Counted from the first letter of the stretch, positions 26,987-37,048 are shown. The stretch: 52,196 nucleotides of DNA from an uncultured beta proteobacterium (GCA_903832285.1 CAILAY010000178.1:1-52196), one strand, 5' to 3'. A program made the numbers and translations. The notes: generated by a model from the letters alone, not told the origin.

Positions 26987-28168
26987 TCAGAGCATTTCCA
27001 AAGTCACGGCGGTCGCTTCACCGCCGCCAATGCACAGCGTCGCCAAGCCGCGCTTCAAACCGCGCGCCTTCAAGGCATACATCAACGTGACCATGATGCG
27101 CGCGCCACTGGCACCGATGGGGTGGCCCAGGGCGCAGGCGCCGCCGTTCACGTTGACGATGTCGTGACCCACCTTCAGGTCGTGCATCAGCGCCATGGGG
27201 ACCACCGCGAAGGCCTCGTTCACTTCCCACAGCTCCACGTCTTTCACGCTCCAGCCGGATTTGGCCAGCACCTTTTGCGTCGCGCCGATCGGTGCGGTAG
27301 TGAACCAGTTCGGTTCCTGGGCGTGCGTCGCGTGCGCCACGATGCGCGCCAGCGGCTGAAGGCCCAGGCGGCTCGCCGTCGACGCCTTCATCAACACCAA
27401 CGCCGCTGCGCCGTCGTTGATGGACGAGCTGCTCGCCGCTGTGATGCTGCCATCTTTCTTGAACGCCGGTTTGAGTGTGGAAATCTTGTCCAGCTTGACT
27501 TTGCCCGGACCTTCATCGATGGAGATGATCGTGTCACCCGCGCGGCCTTTCACAGTGACGGGCGTGATTTCGTCCGCGAAGGCACCTGACTTGGTTGCGG
27601 CTTGCGCCCGCTGCACGCTGGCAATGGCGAAATTATCCTGGGCTTCCCGGGTGAATGAATACTTGGCCGCGCACTCTTCGCCGAAGGTCCCCATGGAGCG
27701 GCCCGCTTCGTACGCGTCTTCCAGACCGTCAAGCATCATGTGATCAAAGATGCGATCGTGGCCGATGCGGTAACCGGCCCGCGCCTTCGGCAGCAGGTAG
27801 GGCGCATTCGTCATGCTCTCCATGCCACCGGCCACCAGTACGTCAGCGCTGCCGGCGAGCAGCATGTCGTGCCCGAACATGGCCGCGCGCATGGCCGAGC
27901 CGCACATCTTGGACAGGGTGACCGCGCCGGCGCTCTTGGGCAGGCCACCCTTGAAAGCTGCTTGCCGGGCCGGTGCTTGTCCCTGGCCGGCCATCAGGCA
28001 GTTGCCAAACAGCACCTCGTCCACTGCTTCCGGCGAAACACCAGCACGCTGCACCGCCGCGCGGATGGCGGCACCGCCCAGATCATGCGCAGCCAGCGAC
28101 GCGAAGTCGCCTTGAAAACTACCCATGGGTGTGCGCGCTGCACCCACAATCACGATCGAATCCGACAT
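26987..28168 (-). CDS. Acetyl-CoA C-acetyltransferase (thiolase)
   Basis: This thiolase condenses or cleaves acetoacetyl-CoA. The 393-residue protein has the nucleophilic Cys in LSKMCGSAMRAAM, GGMESMTNAPY, NEAFAVVPMAL, GGACALGHPIGASGARI and the C-terminal catalytic Cys in LCIGGGEATA. ATG 28168 follows AAGGGG; in-frame upstream codons extend into noncoding sequence. With the acyl-CoA dehydrogenase it forms a two-gene operon, probably for ketogenic amino acid or short fatty acid use. Confidence 0.9.
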   Translation of the reverse strand: MSDSIVIVGAARTPMGSFQGDFASLAAHDLGGAAIRAAVQRAGVSPEAVDEVLFGNCLMAGQGQAPARQAAFKGGLPKSAGAVTLSKMCGSAMRAAMFGHDMLLAGSADVLVAGGMESMTNAPYLLPKARAGYRIGHDRIFDHMMLDGLEDAYEAGRSMGTFGEECAAKYSFTREAQDNFAIASVQRAQAATKSGAFADEITPVTVKGRAGDTIISIDEGPGKVKLDKISTLKPAFKKDGSITAASSSSINDGAAALVLMKASTASRLGLQPLARIVAHATHAQEPNWFTTAPIGATQKVLAKSGWSVKDVELWEVNEAFAVVPMALMHDLKVGHDIVNVNGGACALGHPIGASGARIMVTLMYALKARGLKRGLATLCIGGGEATAVTLEML

Positions 28169-28239
28169 GGTTTTCCCCTTTTCAACTTTCACATTGATGA
28201 TGGAAGCCATGGTACAACTTTTGCACTCGCAACCCGGAG

Positions 28240-28715
28240 TCACGCATGCTCAAGTCGGCTGATCAGACGCAACAGTGTGATCTCTGAGGGCACGCAAAAG
28301 CGCTTGGGCGGACCCCAGTAACCGGTCCCTCGATTGAGGTAGACCCACAGATTTTTTGCCCGATGCAAACCGGCCGCGATGGGTGCCCGACAGCGCGACC
28401 AGCGGGTCGCTGCGATGGGCCTCGTCAAAGTGATGCGCGCTGAAGTCAGCCACACCGGCCACCACAATCTCGCCCGGCGCGCAGCCCGGTGCCACGGTAA
28501 AGCCACATAAAGCCGCAGGCAGACCGGCGATCGGTATGTCCACGCGCACCACCTGTGCTGTCCGTCGTGCATGCCAAAGCCCCCACATGGTGCTTGCCAA
28601 ACCCAACGCCAGCACGGCGTCGCGCATCAGCGTCAGCACAAACAACGTGGAGAACAGGCCCATGCACAACAGGCCCAGCCAGATGAACACCTGCGTCAGC
28701 GGCTCACACTTTCAC
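28240..28715 (-). pseudogene. Remnant of a YaeI-like metallophosphoesterase
   Basis: Two frames of the minus strand keep opposite ends of one protein. One frame (about 28715 to 28485) reads EPLTQVFIWLGLLCMGLFS, a membrane helix, then [20 protein letters not shown], the typical entry to a membrane-anchored metallophosphoesterase. The middle, with the DIHxG and GxHxH metal motifs, is gone, and pieces like [19 protein letters not shown] remain. The other frame gives the normal C-terminus, [20 protein letters not shown] then GPPKRF and SEITLLRL, ending at 28240. A stop codon blocks the 5' end. Full-length relatives have about 370 residues, so a large deletion plus a frameshift has inactivated the gene. 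Confidence 0.75.
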
Positions 28716-28819
28716 GGACGGCGTGCATTGATCTCCGTGAGGTGCGGCTGGCGTTAGACTTCCGTCGGGTCGTTTTTCGGCCTTGAGTGCGAAGGGGCAT
28801 TCTTGACTAAGGAAGCGTC

Positions 28820-30439
28820 ATGACAAAGGCAATATTGCAATCGGACGTGCTGATCGTCGGTGGCGGCCTGGCCGGCATCGTCACCGCAATCGAGTGCCTG
28901 CGCAGCGGCAAAAGCGTGACGCTGGTGGACCGCGACACGCCCGCTCGGCTGGGCGGCCTGGCCCTGTGGGCGTTTGGCGGCATGGCGCTCGTGGATACGC
29001 CGCTGCAGCGGCGCATGAAGCTCAAGGATTCACCGCAAATTGCACTGCAAGATTGGCTGCGCTTTGGCGAATTGGGCGAGGACGACGTGCTGCCGCGCCA
29101 GTGGGCTTCCTACTATGTGGAGCACTCCCGCGCACAGGTGTACGACTGGCTCATTGAAAGCGGGCTGTCCTTCATGCCGGCGGTGAACTGGGTGGAGCGC
29201 GGCCTGCAGGGCAACGGCAACACGCTGCCGCGCTACCACGTTGTGTGGGGCACGTCGCAGCGACTCACGCGACGCATGATCGAGTTGATGCGACAGGCGA
29301 ATGCCCGTCATCGCCTGACCGTGCTGCACCAGCATGAAGTGCTGGCCCTGGAATCGGCCAATGGCACGGTAACGGGCGTGAGCGCCCTGAATCATGCCAA
29401 CGACACCCGTGTTCAATTGACGGCGCAAGTCGTGGTGCTGGCGATGGGCGGCATCAACGGCAGCCTGGAAGAAACCCGCGCCAATTGGATCCCCGGTCGG
29501 CCCTTGCCCAGGTCGATGCTCAACGGCGCCCACCCCTATGCCAGTGGCAAGCTCCACCGCCTGGTCGCGGGGCTGGGCGGGCAGATCACACACGCTGGAG
29601 AGATGTGGAATTACGCGGCCGGCGTGCCGCACCCCAGGCCACATTTTCCGGGCCATGGCTTGTCCCTCATTCCCTGCAAGTCGGCGCTGTGGCTGAACCA
29701 TCGCGGGGAACGCATCGGACCCGAACCTCTGGTGGCCGGCTTCGACACCCACCAGTTGTGCCAGCGGGTTGCAGCGCAGGAAAGGCCCTATGGCTGGCAC
29801 CTGCTGAACTGGCGCATTGCCATCAAGGAGATGGCCTTGTCGGGCGCGGAGCATAACCAGCGCATCCGCGACCACCAGCTGCTGATGTTCCTGAAGGAAA
29901 CGCTGTTGGGAAATCACAGGCTGGTGAAGCAGATGGTGGCCGAGAGTCCGCACTTTCTGGTGGACGAAACATTGGCGGGACTGGCCGCCAAGATGAACGC
30001 GCTGGCCGGAAGCAACGATGTGCGTGCCGACGTGTTGCAGCAAACGGCCGATACCTTCGACGCCAATTTTGCACTGGGCGACAAGCTGCACAACGACGAG
30101 CAGTTGCGCCGCATCGAGCACGCACGCCACTGGGGGCCGGACAAGCTGCGCACGTGCAAACCGGCAGCGCTGCAGGCGCGTGGCTCCGGCCCTTTCATGG
30201 CAATACAGACGCAGCTCATCACGCGCAAGAGCCTGGGCGGTCTCCAGACCGACCTGCAAAGCCGGGTGCTGGACGCGCAAGGTCAGGCCATGCCAGGCCT
30301 TTACTGCGTGGGCGAGGCGGCAGGCTTTGGCGGTGGTGGCGCCTGCGGCAAACGTTCGCTGGAAGGCACTTTCCTGCCGGGCTGTATCCTGACCGCGCGC
30401 GCTGCCGCACGCTCCCTCATTTCTGGCCGCAGCCTTTGA
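28820..30439 (+). CDS. FAD-dependent dehydrogenase (FAD-binding dehydrogenase/KstD-like group)
   Basis: The 539-residue flavoprotein starts with a Rossmann FAD site, DVLIVGGGLAGIVTAIE, followed by VDRDTPARLGGLALWAFGGM, and has a C-terminal FAD-closing segment, GLYCVGEAAGFGGGGACGKRSLEGTFLPGCILTAR. The layout resembles fumarate reductase/3-ketosteroid dehydrogenase flavoproteins. Substrate unknown. AAGGAA precedes ATG 28820. The ThDP enzyme gene starts 32 bp downstream, so the pair probably forms an operon. Confidence 0.8.
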   Translation: MTKAILQSDVLIVGGGLAGIVTAIECLRSGKSVTLVDRDTPARLGGLALWAFGGMALVDTPLQRRMKLKDSPQIALQDWLRFGELGEDDVLPRQWASYYVEHSRAQVYDWLIESGLSFMPAVNWVERGLQGNGNTLPRYHVVWGTSQRLTRRMIELMRQANARHRLTVLHQHEVLALESANGTVTGVSALNHANDTRVQLTAQVVVLAMGGINGSLEETRANWIPGRPLPRSMLNGAHPYASGKLHRLVAGLGGQITHAGEMWNYAAGVPHPRPHFPGHGLSLIPCKSALWLNHRGERIGPEPLVAGFDTHQLCQRVAAQERPYGWHLLNWRIAIKEMALSGAEHNQRIRDHQLLMFLKETLLGNHRLVKQMVAESPHFLVDETLAGLAAKMNALAGSNDVRADVLQQTADTFDANFALGDKLHNDEQLRRIEHARHWGPDKLRTCKPAALQARGSGPFMAIQTQLITRKSLGGLQTDLQSRVLDAQGQAMPGLYCVGEAAGFGGGGACGKRSLEGTFLPGCILTARAAARSLISGRSL

Positions 30440-30471
30440 CATTGACCCTGACAGAACCGAAAGGAGACCCC

Positions 30472-32127
30472 ATGTCCAATGGCGCCAATGCCCTGATTCA
30501 GACCCTGGTCGATGCCGGCATCACCACCTGCTTCACCAACCCGGGCACTTCCGAGATGCACTTCGTGGCGGCGCTTGACAGCGCGCCCGGGGTGCGTGCG
30601 GTGCTCGCCTTGTTCGAGGGCGTTGCCACCGGCGCGGCGGACGGTTATGGCCGCATGGCCGACAAGCCCGCGGCCACGCTGCTACACCTGGGCTGCGGCC
30701 TCGGCAATGGCATGGCCAACCTGCACAACGCGCGCAAGGGCCGTGTGCCGATACTGAACATCGTGGGCGACCACGCCACGCACCACGTGCCCTATGACGC
30801 CCAGCTGCAGTCGGACATTGAAACCGTGGCCCGCAATGTGTCGTCGTGGGTGCGCACCTCGAAGACCACCCAGGCGCTGTCGCAGGACGCAGTCGAGGCC
30901 ATCGCCGCTTGCATGGGTCCGCCCGGCCAGGTGGCCACGCTGATACTGCCGGCGGACGTGTCGTGGAGCGAAGGCGGCGTGCCCATGGCGCCACTCCAAC
31001 TCACGCCACCGTCTGCCGCTGACGACGCCACCGTGGCCGCCATCGCTCTGGCCCTGCAGGGGGATGGCAAGAAGGCGATCCTGTTGGGAGGACGGGCTCT
31101 GCGTGCACCCGCGCTGATGGCGGTGGCGCGCATCGCTGCGAAGACCGGCGCCCAACTCTTTGCGGAAGTATTGCCGACGCGCATGGAGCGCGGTGCCGGA
31201 TTGCCACCGGTGGAGCGACTGGCTTACATGGCAGAACTGGCCTCGGTGCAACTCAGCGGTCTGGAGCACCTCATCCTGGTCGATGCCAAAGCACCCGTGT
31301 CATTCTTTGCCTACCCTGGCAAGAAAAGCTACCTGGTCCCTGGCGGATGTCAGTTGCACGAGTTGGCCTCGTTCACCCAGGATGTCAACGGCAGTCTGGA
31401 CAAGCTGTCGCGGGCCATCGGTGCGGACCAGGCCACACCCGTGCTGCAGGCGCCGAAACGTCCCGGGCGACCGCGCGGCAAGTTCACTGCCGACAAGGTG
31501 TGCAAGGCCATCGGCGAGTTGATGCCCGAACGCGCCATCATCGTGGACGAGGCCATCACCTCGGGGCTGCTGCTGACGATGTACACGGCCGGTGCGCCCC
31601 ACCACGACCTGCTCGCGCTCACCGGTGGCTCCATCGGTTTCGGTCTGCCAAACGCAGTTGGTGCGGCCATCGCTTGCCCGGACCGCAAGGTGATCGCGCT
31701 GACGGGCGACGGTTCGGCCATGTATACGATCCAGGCCCTGTGGACCATGGCGCGCGAGAGGCTCGACATCATCTCCATCATCTTCAACAACCGCTCCTAT
31801 GCCGTACTCAATGTCGAACTACAGCGCGTGGGAGCGAGTGGCGCCGGTGACAAGGCCAGGGCCCAGCTCGACCTGAAAAATCCGCCCATCGATTTTGTGC
31901 AACTGGGCGAAGGCATGGGCGTGCCCTCGCTCCGCGCCAATACCACCGATGAATTTCTGGTCGCTTTCGAACACGCTCTACGCACACCGGGTCCGCACCT
32001 GATCGAGGCGATCGTGCCCCCCACTTTGGCCGGGCTGAAGCTGCGGGTGCTGCCACATGTGCTGCAGTCGCTGGACAAGCTGCCGTTGCCGGTGGCGCGT
32101 GCCCTCAAGCGTGCTATCGCGCCCTGA
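30472..32127 (+). CDS. ThDP-dependent acetolactate synthase-like enzyme
   Basis: The 551-residue protein has the three domains of the acetohydroxyacid synthase/benzoylformate decarboxylase family: an N-terminal PYR domain with the catalytic Glu in ALFEGVATGAADGYGRM, a central domain, and a PP domain with the ThDP/Mg motif GDGSAMYTIQALWTM ending in NN (IIFNN). No regulatory subunit gene is adjacent, so it is probably not the biosynthetic acetohydroxyacid synthase; an IlvB/IlvX-like 2-oxoacid decarboxylase or carboligase is more likely. AAGGAG precedes ATG 30472. The partner flavoprotein gene lies just upstream. Confidence 0.8.
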   Translation: MSNGANALIQTLVDAGITTCFTNPGTSEMHFVAALDSAPGVRAVLALFEGVATGAADGYGRMADKPAATLLHLGCGLGNGMANLHNARKGRVPILNIVGDHATHHVPYDAQLQSDIETVARNVSSWVRTSKTTQALSQDAVEAIAACMGPPGQVATLILPADVSWSEGGVPMAPLQLTPPSAADDATVAAIALALQGDGKKAILLGGRALRAPALMAVARIAAKTGAQLFAEVLPTRMERGAGLPPVERLAYMAELASVQLSGLEHLILVDAKAPVSFFAYPGKKSYLVPGGCQLHELASFTQDVNGSLDKLSRAIGADQATPVLQAPKRPGRPRGKFTADKVCKAIGELMPERAIIVDEAITSGLLLTMYTAGAPHHDLLALTGGSIGFGLPNAVGAAIACPDRKVIALTGDGSAMYTIQALWTMARERLDIISIIFNNRSYAVLNVELQRVGASGAGDKARAQLDLKNPPIDFVQLGEGMGVPSLRANTTDEFLVAFEHALRTPGPHLIEAIVPPTLAGLKLRVLPHVLQSLDKLPLPVARALKRAIAP

Positions 32128-32157
32128 GAAAGAGAGCGCTTACGTGAGGAATTCGAC

Positions 32158-34020
32158 TCATGACAAATCGGTCTGGCTCGCCGTCCGGAATCGCTTTTCC
32201 TGGTCGTAGGGAAATACGTCGAATACGTGCCCAGCGAGGATGCGCTCCTTGTGCCCCTGCCAGAACGCCGCCTCCAGCAGGTCGGCATGGTGCTGCATGA
32301 AGACTTTTCGCACTGCAGGGTTGCCCAGCAGGAAGGGGCCGAAGGTTTCCGGGAAGACGTCTTTGGGACCTACGCTATACCAGACCTCGCCACTCATTTC
32401 ATCTTCCTCATTGCGTGGTTCGGGCACACGACGGAAGTTGCAGTCGGTGATGTATTCGATTTCGTCGTAGTCGTAGAACACGACCTTGCCATGGCGCGTG
32501 ATGCCGAAGTTCTTCCACAGCATGTCACCGGGAAAGATGTTGGCCGCCACCAGGTCCTTGATGGCATTGCCGTATTCGATCACGGCACGCTCCACCTGCT
32601 CCAACGCCAGCGGATCGTTCAGTCCGGTGTCAAAGGCTTCCTGCAGGTAGATGTTGAGCGGAATCATGCGTCGCTCGATATACACGTGCTTGATGATGAC
32701 CTCCGATTTGCCCTGGTCGTCGCGCTCGTTGATCTCCAGTTGGCTGGGTGCGAACTTCTCGATTTCGGCGATCAGTTCGTCATCAAAACGCTCGCGCGGA
32801 AACGAGACGTTGCTGTACTCGAGCGTGTCGGCCATGCGGCCCACTCTGTCGTGCTGCTTGACCAGCAGGTACTTGCCCATGATCTGCTCGCGTGTCGTGT
32901 CCTTTTGCGGCGGATAGAAATCCTTGATGAGCTTGAAGACATAGGGAAACGACGGCAGGTCGAACACCAGCATCACCATGCCCTTGATGCCGGGTGCGAT
33001 GCGGAACTTGTCGCTCGAGTGGCGCTGGTGGTAGAGAAAATCGCGATAGAACAGCGTCTTGCCCTGCTTGGCCAACCCGAGCGCATTGTAGATTTCGTTG
33101 CGCGGCTTGCGCGGCATCATGCTGCGCAGGAACTGCACGTAGGCGGACGGGATTTCCATGTCAACCATGAAATAGGCGCGTGCAAAACTGAACAGCAGCA
33201 GCAGGTCGTCTTCGCCGAACAACGCCGCATCGATCACCAGTTGCGAGGGTGTTGACTTCAGATAGTCAGCGGGTCCTGCGGTACCCGTGGGCGCAGCGGG
33301 TTTCTTGTGCAGCACCGGCAGGGCAAATGGCGTCTCGTTGAAACCGTTGATGATCTTGCCAACGATGTAGGCGCCCTTGTTGCGAAAGAACAGGCCCGAT
33401 AGCACCTGGATCTGGAAGTTGGCGCGCAGCCGCACGTCCTTTATCTGCTGCTCCATGGCCGTGCGCACAAAACCGCAGTCGCGCGGCAAATCCTCAAATT
33501 CGCAGCGCAGATCGAAGGCATTGATCATCGCGGTGATGACCTCGCCCATGTTCTCGCGCGTGGGGTAGTAGGCAATGTAGGTGGGATGTACCGCCGACTC
33601 GTCGTTCTCGATGTACTCCGTGCTGACCGCGGGGCGCACAAAGATGAAGTCGTTGCGGAAATAGCTGCGGTGCAGGATCTTGGTGGTGACCGAATTGAAG
33701 AACGTCTCGGCCAACTCCGGCTGATGATGGTCCACCAGTAGGCCGATGTAATGCAACTTGATCTGCTGCCATACCTCCATGGTTTGATCGCCCGCCTTGA
33801 ACTCGCGCTCCAGTCGGTTGGAGCACTCCTTTACCCTCAGGTCGTAGAACTCGATACGGTCGCGCTGGGCACGCTGCTGACCGTGCCAGTCGGCCGTTTC
33901 GAATCGATGCTTGGCGCGCGCCGACTCGGTGCGAAACAGCCGGTAGTGGCGGTTGAAGCCATCCATCATCGCCTTGGCGACGTCATAGGCCAGGGTGGAA
34001 TCAAGCGTTTGCGGGAACAT
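32158..34020 (-). CDS. aceK: Isocitrate dehydrogenase kinase/phosphatase AceK
   Basis: AceK phosphorylates and dephosphorylates isocitrate dehydrogenase to direct carbon between the TCA cycle and the glyoxylate shunt. The 620-residue protein has the family ATP-site region [51 protein letters not shown], the catalytic-loop region [28 protein letters not shown] and the C-terminal [12 protein letters not shown]. Length fits the family. aceA and aceB are not in the window. Confidence 0.93.
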   Translation of the reverse strand: MFPQTLDSTLAYDVAKAMMDGFNRHYRLFRTESARAKHRFETADWHGQQRAQRDRIEFYDLRVKECSNRLEREFKAGDQTMEVWQQIKLHYIGLLVDHHQPELAETFFNSVTTKILHRSYFRNDFIFVRPAVSTEYIENDESAVHPTYIAYYPTRENMGEVITAMINAFDLRCEFEDLPRDCGFVRTAMEQQIKDVRLRANFQIQVLSGLFFRNKGAYIVGKIINGFNETPFALPVLHKKPAAPTGTAGPADYLKSTPSQLVIDAALFGEDDLLLLFSFARAYFMVDMEIPSAYVQFLRSMMPRKPRNEIYNALGLAKQGKTLFYRDFLYHQRHSSDKFRIAPGIKGMVMLVFDLPSFPYVFKLIKDFYPPQKDTTREQIMGKYLLVKQHDRVGRMADTLEYSNVSFPRERFDDELIAEIEKFAPSQLEINERDDQGKSEVIIKHVYIERRMIPLNIYLQEAFDTGLNDPLALEQVERAVIEYGNAIKDLVAANIFPGDMLWKNFGITRHGKVVFYDYDEIEYITDCNFRRVPEPRNEEDEMSGEVWYSVGPKDVFPETFGPFLLGNPAVRKVFMQHHADLLEAAFWQGHKERILAGHVFDVFPYDQEKRFRTASQTDLS

Positions 34021-34046
34021 TCAGTTGCTTTCTGGTTGTTGGAATT

Positions 34047-34700
34047 TCAGCTTCCCCGCGGATAGCGCTTGAAGGCGCGGCGGAACACATCCACCACTTC
34101 GGACGGACCGCCCATGGTGACATCCAGATCTTTCACCAAACCGTCAGACAGGCCGTAAATCCAGCCATGCACCGTCACCTTCTGGCCCCGGCTCCAGGCG
34201 TCCTGCATCACATTCGACAGCGCCACGTTGCCCACCTGTTCGATCACGTTCATTTCGCACAGCGCGTCCTCAAGTTCGGGTTGTGGCAGATGATTCAGGC
34301 GCTGTCGATGGCGCAATCGCACGTCCTGCACATGGCGCAACCAGTTGTCTGCCAGGCCGATGCGGGTACCGCGCGCCGCCGCGAGCACGCCGCCGCAACC
34401 GTAATGCCCCACCACCATGATGTGCTCGACCTTGAGCGCGTCCACCGCGAACTGGATCACCGACAGCGCATTCAGATCCGAATGCACCACCACGTTGGCG
34501 ACGTTGCGGTGCACGAACACCTCTCCCGGATCCAGCCCGGTGATTTCATTCGCCGGAACGCGACTGTCAGAACAGCCGATCCACAGGTATTTGGGGCTTT
34601 GCTGCTGCGCCAGCCTGCTAAAAAAACCGGGGCGTTCGCGTTGCATGCGCGCGGCCCAGGCGACGTTGTTATCGAAGAGATGTTGGAGCTTGTGAGTCAT
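34047..34700 (-). CDS. can: Beta-class carbonic anhydrase
   Basis: This cytoplasmic zinc enzyme interconverts CO2 and bicarbonate. The 217-residue protein has zinc-site CSDSR and the later HYGCGG pair (CxDxR and HxxC motifs), with LDPGEVFVHRNVANVV between them, as in E. coli Can (YadF). It lies 26 nt upstream of aceK and 9 nt downstream of the GNAT gene, all leftward. A second, alpha-class enzyme is encoded at 18601. Confidence 0.93.
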   Translation of the reverse strand: MTHKLQHLFDNNVAWAARMQRERPGFFSRLAQQQSPKYLWIGCSDSRVPANEITGLDPGEVFVHRNVANVVVHSDLNALSVIQFAVDALKVEHIMVVGHYGCGGVLAAARGTRIGLADNWLRHVQDVRLRHRQRLNHLPQPELEDALCEMNVIEQVGNVALSNVMQDAWSRGQKVTVHGWIYGLSDGLVKDLDVTMGGPSEVVDVFRRAFKRYPRGS

Positions 34701-34709
34701 GCGGGGATA

Positions 34710-35279
34710 TTAACGCCGCGGCAAGTGGCGCACCTCGGGCCGGATGCTCGCCCACTGCACCCGGTCAATGACCCGCCCATCCTTGATGGCGCTGCGTTGC
34801 AGTTCGGCTTCCTTGAGATATCCGCACTTGCGCGCAACCGCCTGCGAGCCATCGTTCCAGGCAAGGATCGGTGCGTACAAACGTGTCACTTCGGGCAGGT
34901 TTTCCCAGACCCAGGCGGTGACCAACGCCAGCGCCTCGGAGGTGATGCCGCGACGCCAAAAACGTTGCCCAATCCAGTAGCCCACCTCGGCATTGCAACG
35001 CAGCCAGCCGTCGTCAGGGTGCACTGAGATGCAACCGACGATCTGAGCTTCAACCTCTATGCCCCAGACATAGCCCATGGCTGCGGAACGGCATCCAGTG
35101 TCGCACCACCCCTGAGCGTCTTCAAGCGTGTAGGGACTGGGAAATCCGTCGAACAGATTCCGGCTCACAGCCTCATCGTCGGCGTGGCGCTGCAAAGATG
35201 TCGCGTCCCCGGGCACCAGCGGTCGCAGAACGCAGCGTGTGCCTTGCAGCCGCGGTACTTCGGAAGATTTTTTGGTCAT
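34710..35279 (-). CDS. GNAT-family N-acetyltransferase (RimJ/RimL-like)
   Basis: The 189-residue protein has the GNAT fold: RLQGTRCVLRPLVPGDA at the N-terminus, EVGYWIGQRFWRRGITSEALALV (the acetyl-CoA R/QxxGxG/A-like segment reads RFWRRGITSEA) and NDGSQAVARKCGYLKEAEL near the C-terminus. It belongs to the RimJ/RimL-like group that acetylates protein N-termini or small molecules; the target is unknown. A repeat element fills the gap upstream of its start. Confidence 0.8.
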   Translation of the reverse strand: MTKKSSEVPRLQGTRCVLRPLVPGDATSLQRHADDEAVSRNLFDGFPSPYTLEDAQGWCDTGCRSAAMGYVWGIEVEAQIVGCISVHPDDGWLRCNAEVGYWIGQRFWRRGITSEALALVTAWVWENLPEVTRLYAPILAWNDGSQAVARKCGYLKEAELQRSAIKDGRVIDRVQWASIRPEVRHLPRR

Positions 35280-35283
35280 GGGA

Positions 35284-35422
35284 AAATTTGGTCAGTTGAG
35301 GACTGCGCTGGGTTTTTGGGGTCAGACTCCAAATTTGCCGAACCTACGGCTCGCCTGGAGGGTGCATCACCTTGCGAGGCAACAGAATTGGCGTCTGACC
35401 CCAATAACCCTGTCCCGCAAGG
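35284..35422. repeat. REPIN-like element: two inverted REP-like palindromes plus shared flanks
   Basis: A left unit at 35316-35332 (TTGGGGTC-A-GACTCCAA) and a right unit at 35388-35404 (TTGGCGTC-T-GACCCCAA) face each other across about 55 bp. The right unit continues with TAACCCTGTCCCGCAAGG, the reverse complement of the copy at 23246. Positions 35290-35303 match, inverted, a 14-mer at 21762-21775. The element fills the gap between the GNAT start and the isovaleryl-CoA dehydrogenase stop. Inverted REP pairs are the form usually moved by REP-associated transposases. Confidence 0.7.
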
Positions 35423-35424
35423 AC

Positions 35425-36606
35425 TCAGCAAGTCTCCGCGAACAGTTCCCGCCCGATCAACATGCGCCGGATTTCACTGGTTCCGGCCCCTATTTCGTAG
35501 AGCTTGGCATCGCGCCAGAGGCGGCCCAGCGGATACTCGTTGATGTAGCCGTTGCCGCCGAAGATCTGCACGCCTTCGCCGGCCATCCAGGTGGCCTTTT
35601 CGGCGCACCACAGGATCACCGAGGCGCAGTCCTTGCGCACTTGGCGCACGTGTTCCACGCCCAGCAGATCGAGGTTCTTGGCCACGGTGTAGGCAAAGGA
35701 GCGTCCTGCCTGGAGCACGGTGTACATGTCGGCCACCTTGCCCTGAATCAGCTGGAATTCGCCGATGCTCTGGCCGAATTGCTTTCGGTCGTGGATGTAG
35801 GGAACAACGTTGTCCATCACCGATTGCATGATGCCCAGCGGACCACCGGTGAGCACGGCGCGCTCATAGTCCAGACCGCTCATCAGCACCCTGGCGCCTC
35901 CGTTCAGGCCGCCCAGGATCTGCGACTCGGGCACCTCGACGTTGTCAAACACCAACTCGCCCGTGTGACTGCCGCGCATGCCCAGCTTGTCGAGCTTTTG
36001 CGCCACGCTGAAGCCGGGCATGTTCTTCTCGATCAGGAACGCCGTGACGCCGCGTGCACCCAGTTTGGGCTCGGTCTTGGCGTAGACGACGAGGGTGTCG
36101 GCGTCCGGCCCGTTGGTGATCCACATCTTGCTGCCGTTCAGCAGGTAGTAGCCGCCCTTGTCCTGCGCTTTCAGTTTCATGCTGAGCACGTCAGAGCCGG
36201 CGCCGGGCTCGCTCATGGCAAGCGCCCCCACGTGTTCGCCCGAAATAAGTTTGGGCAGGTACTTTTGCCGCTGCTCGGGCGTGCCGTTGCGCCGGATCTG
36301 GTTCACGCACAGGTTGCTGTGCGCGCCGTAACTCAAGCCCACGGAAGCGGAAGCGCGGGAGATTTCTTCCATCGCGATCATGTGCGCCAGGTAGCCCATG
36401 TTGGCGCCGCCGTACTCCTCTCCCACGGTGATGCCGAGCACGCCCAGCTCGCCCATCTTGCGCCAAAGGTCCATGGGAAACAGGTCCATGCGGTCGATCT
36501 CGGCCGCGCGCGGTGCGATCTCGGCCTGGGCGAATTCACGCACCGCATCGCGCAACGCATCGATGTCTTCGCCGAGTTGAAAGTTCAGTCCTGGCAGATT
36601 GTTCAT
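35425..36606 (-). CDS. liuA: Isovaleryl-CoA dehydrogenase
   Basis: This FAD enzyme oxidises isovaleryl-CoA to 3-methylcrotonyl-CoA in leucine breakdown. The 393-residue protein has the subgroup hallmark [53 protein letters not shown], the catalytic-Glu region [17 protein letters not shown] (Glu at the isovaleryl-CoA dehydrogenase position rather than near the C-terminus) and [21 protein letters not shown] 36606 follows AGGAGA. The MerR regulator gene lies 40 nt upstream on the same strand. The rest of the liu pathway (carboxylase, hydratase, lyase) is not in the window. Confidence 0.9.
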   Translation of the reverse strand: MNNLPGLNFQLGEDIDALRDAVREFAQAEIAPRAAEIDRMDLFPMDLWRKMGELGVLGITVGEEYGGANMGYLAHMIAMEEISRASASVGLSYGAHSNLCVNQIRRNGTPEQRQKYLPKLISGEHVGALAMSEPGAGSDVLSMKLKAQDKGGYYLLNGSKMWITNGPDADTLVVYAKTEPKLGARGVTAFLIEKNMPGFSVAQKLDKLGMRGSHTGELVFDNVEVPESQILGGLNGGARVLMSGLDYERAVLTGGPLGIMQSVMDNVVPYIHDRKQFGQSIGEFQLIQGKVADMYTVLQAGRSFAYTVAKNLDLLGVEHVRQVRKDCASVILWCAEKATWMAGEGVQIFGGNGYINEYPLGRLWRDAKLYEIGAGTSEIRRMLIGRELFAETC

Positions 36607-36646
36607 GGCAGTCTCCTTGTCGTCCAAATGAGTTTGCGGTGCCGAC

Positions 36647-37048
36647 TCAGGCCTTGGCCTTCTTGTCCAGCTTGGCCAGGAGCGCGCGCGATTCGCGCTC
36701 GTGTTCCTTGACCTCTTCCAGATTCGCCTGCAGGTCGGCCATCTGACCTTCCAGTTGCTTGCGATGCGCGGCCAGCACCTGCAGGAACTTGCGCAACTGC
36801 GCACCGGTGTCGCGCGGGCTGTCGTACATGTCGATGATGTCCCTGGCCTCGGTCAGGCTCAAGCCCAGCCGTTTTGCCCGCAGTGTGAGCTTGAGACGGG
36901 CGCGGTCCCGCGCCGAGTACACACGATTTCGGCCGCCCGGTCCGGAGCGATCGGGCTGCAACAGACCCATGTCTTCATAAAAGCGGATCGCCCGGGTCGT
37001 CAGGTCGAATTCTTTGGCCAGATCGCTGATGGTGTAGGTGATGCTCAT
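36647..37048 (-). CDS. liuR: MerR-family regulator, probable LiuR
   Basis: The 133-residue protein has an N-terminal MerR winged helix-turn-helix ([21 protein letters not shown]), the [12 protein letters not shown] wing and a C-terminal coiled coil (about residues 85-125). No metal-binding Cys pattern is present. It precedes the isovaleryl-CoA dehydrogenase gene, the usual place of LiuR, which controls leucine/isovalerate degradation. A perfect palindrome lies 27 bp upstream of its ATG (37048). An in-frame upstream ATG at 37066 is less likely. Confidence 0.85.
   Translation of the reverse strand: MSITYTISDLAKEFDLTTRAIRFYEDMGLLQPDRSGPGGRNRVYSARDRARLKLTLRAKRLGLSLTEARDIIDMYDSPRDTGAQLRKFLQVLAAHRKQLEGQMADLQANLEEVKEHERESRALLAKLDKKAKA

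Noticed and set aside
29030-30442. 470-codon minus-strand open frame opposite the FAD dehydrogenase
   Set aside because: No domain or signal; the plus-strand flavoprotein has FAD motifs and a ribosome site.
34167-35027. Plus-strand open frame across the beta carbonic anhydrase and GNAT genes
   Set aside because: It spans two real minus-strand genes with clear active-site motifs and encodes nothing recognisable.
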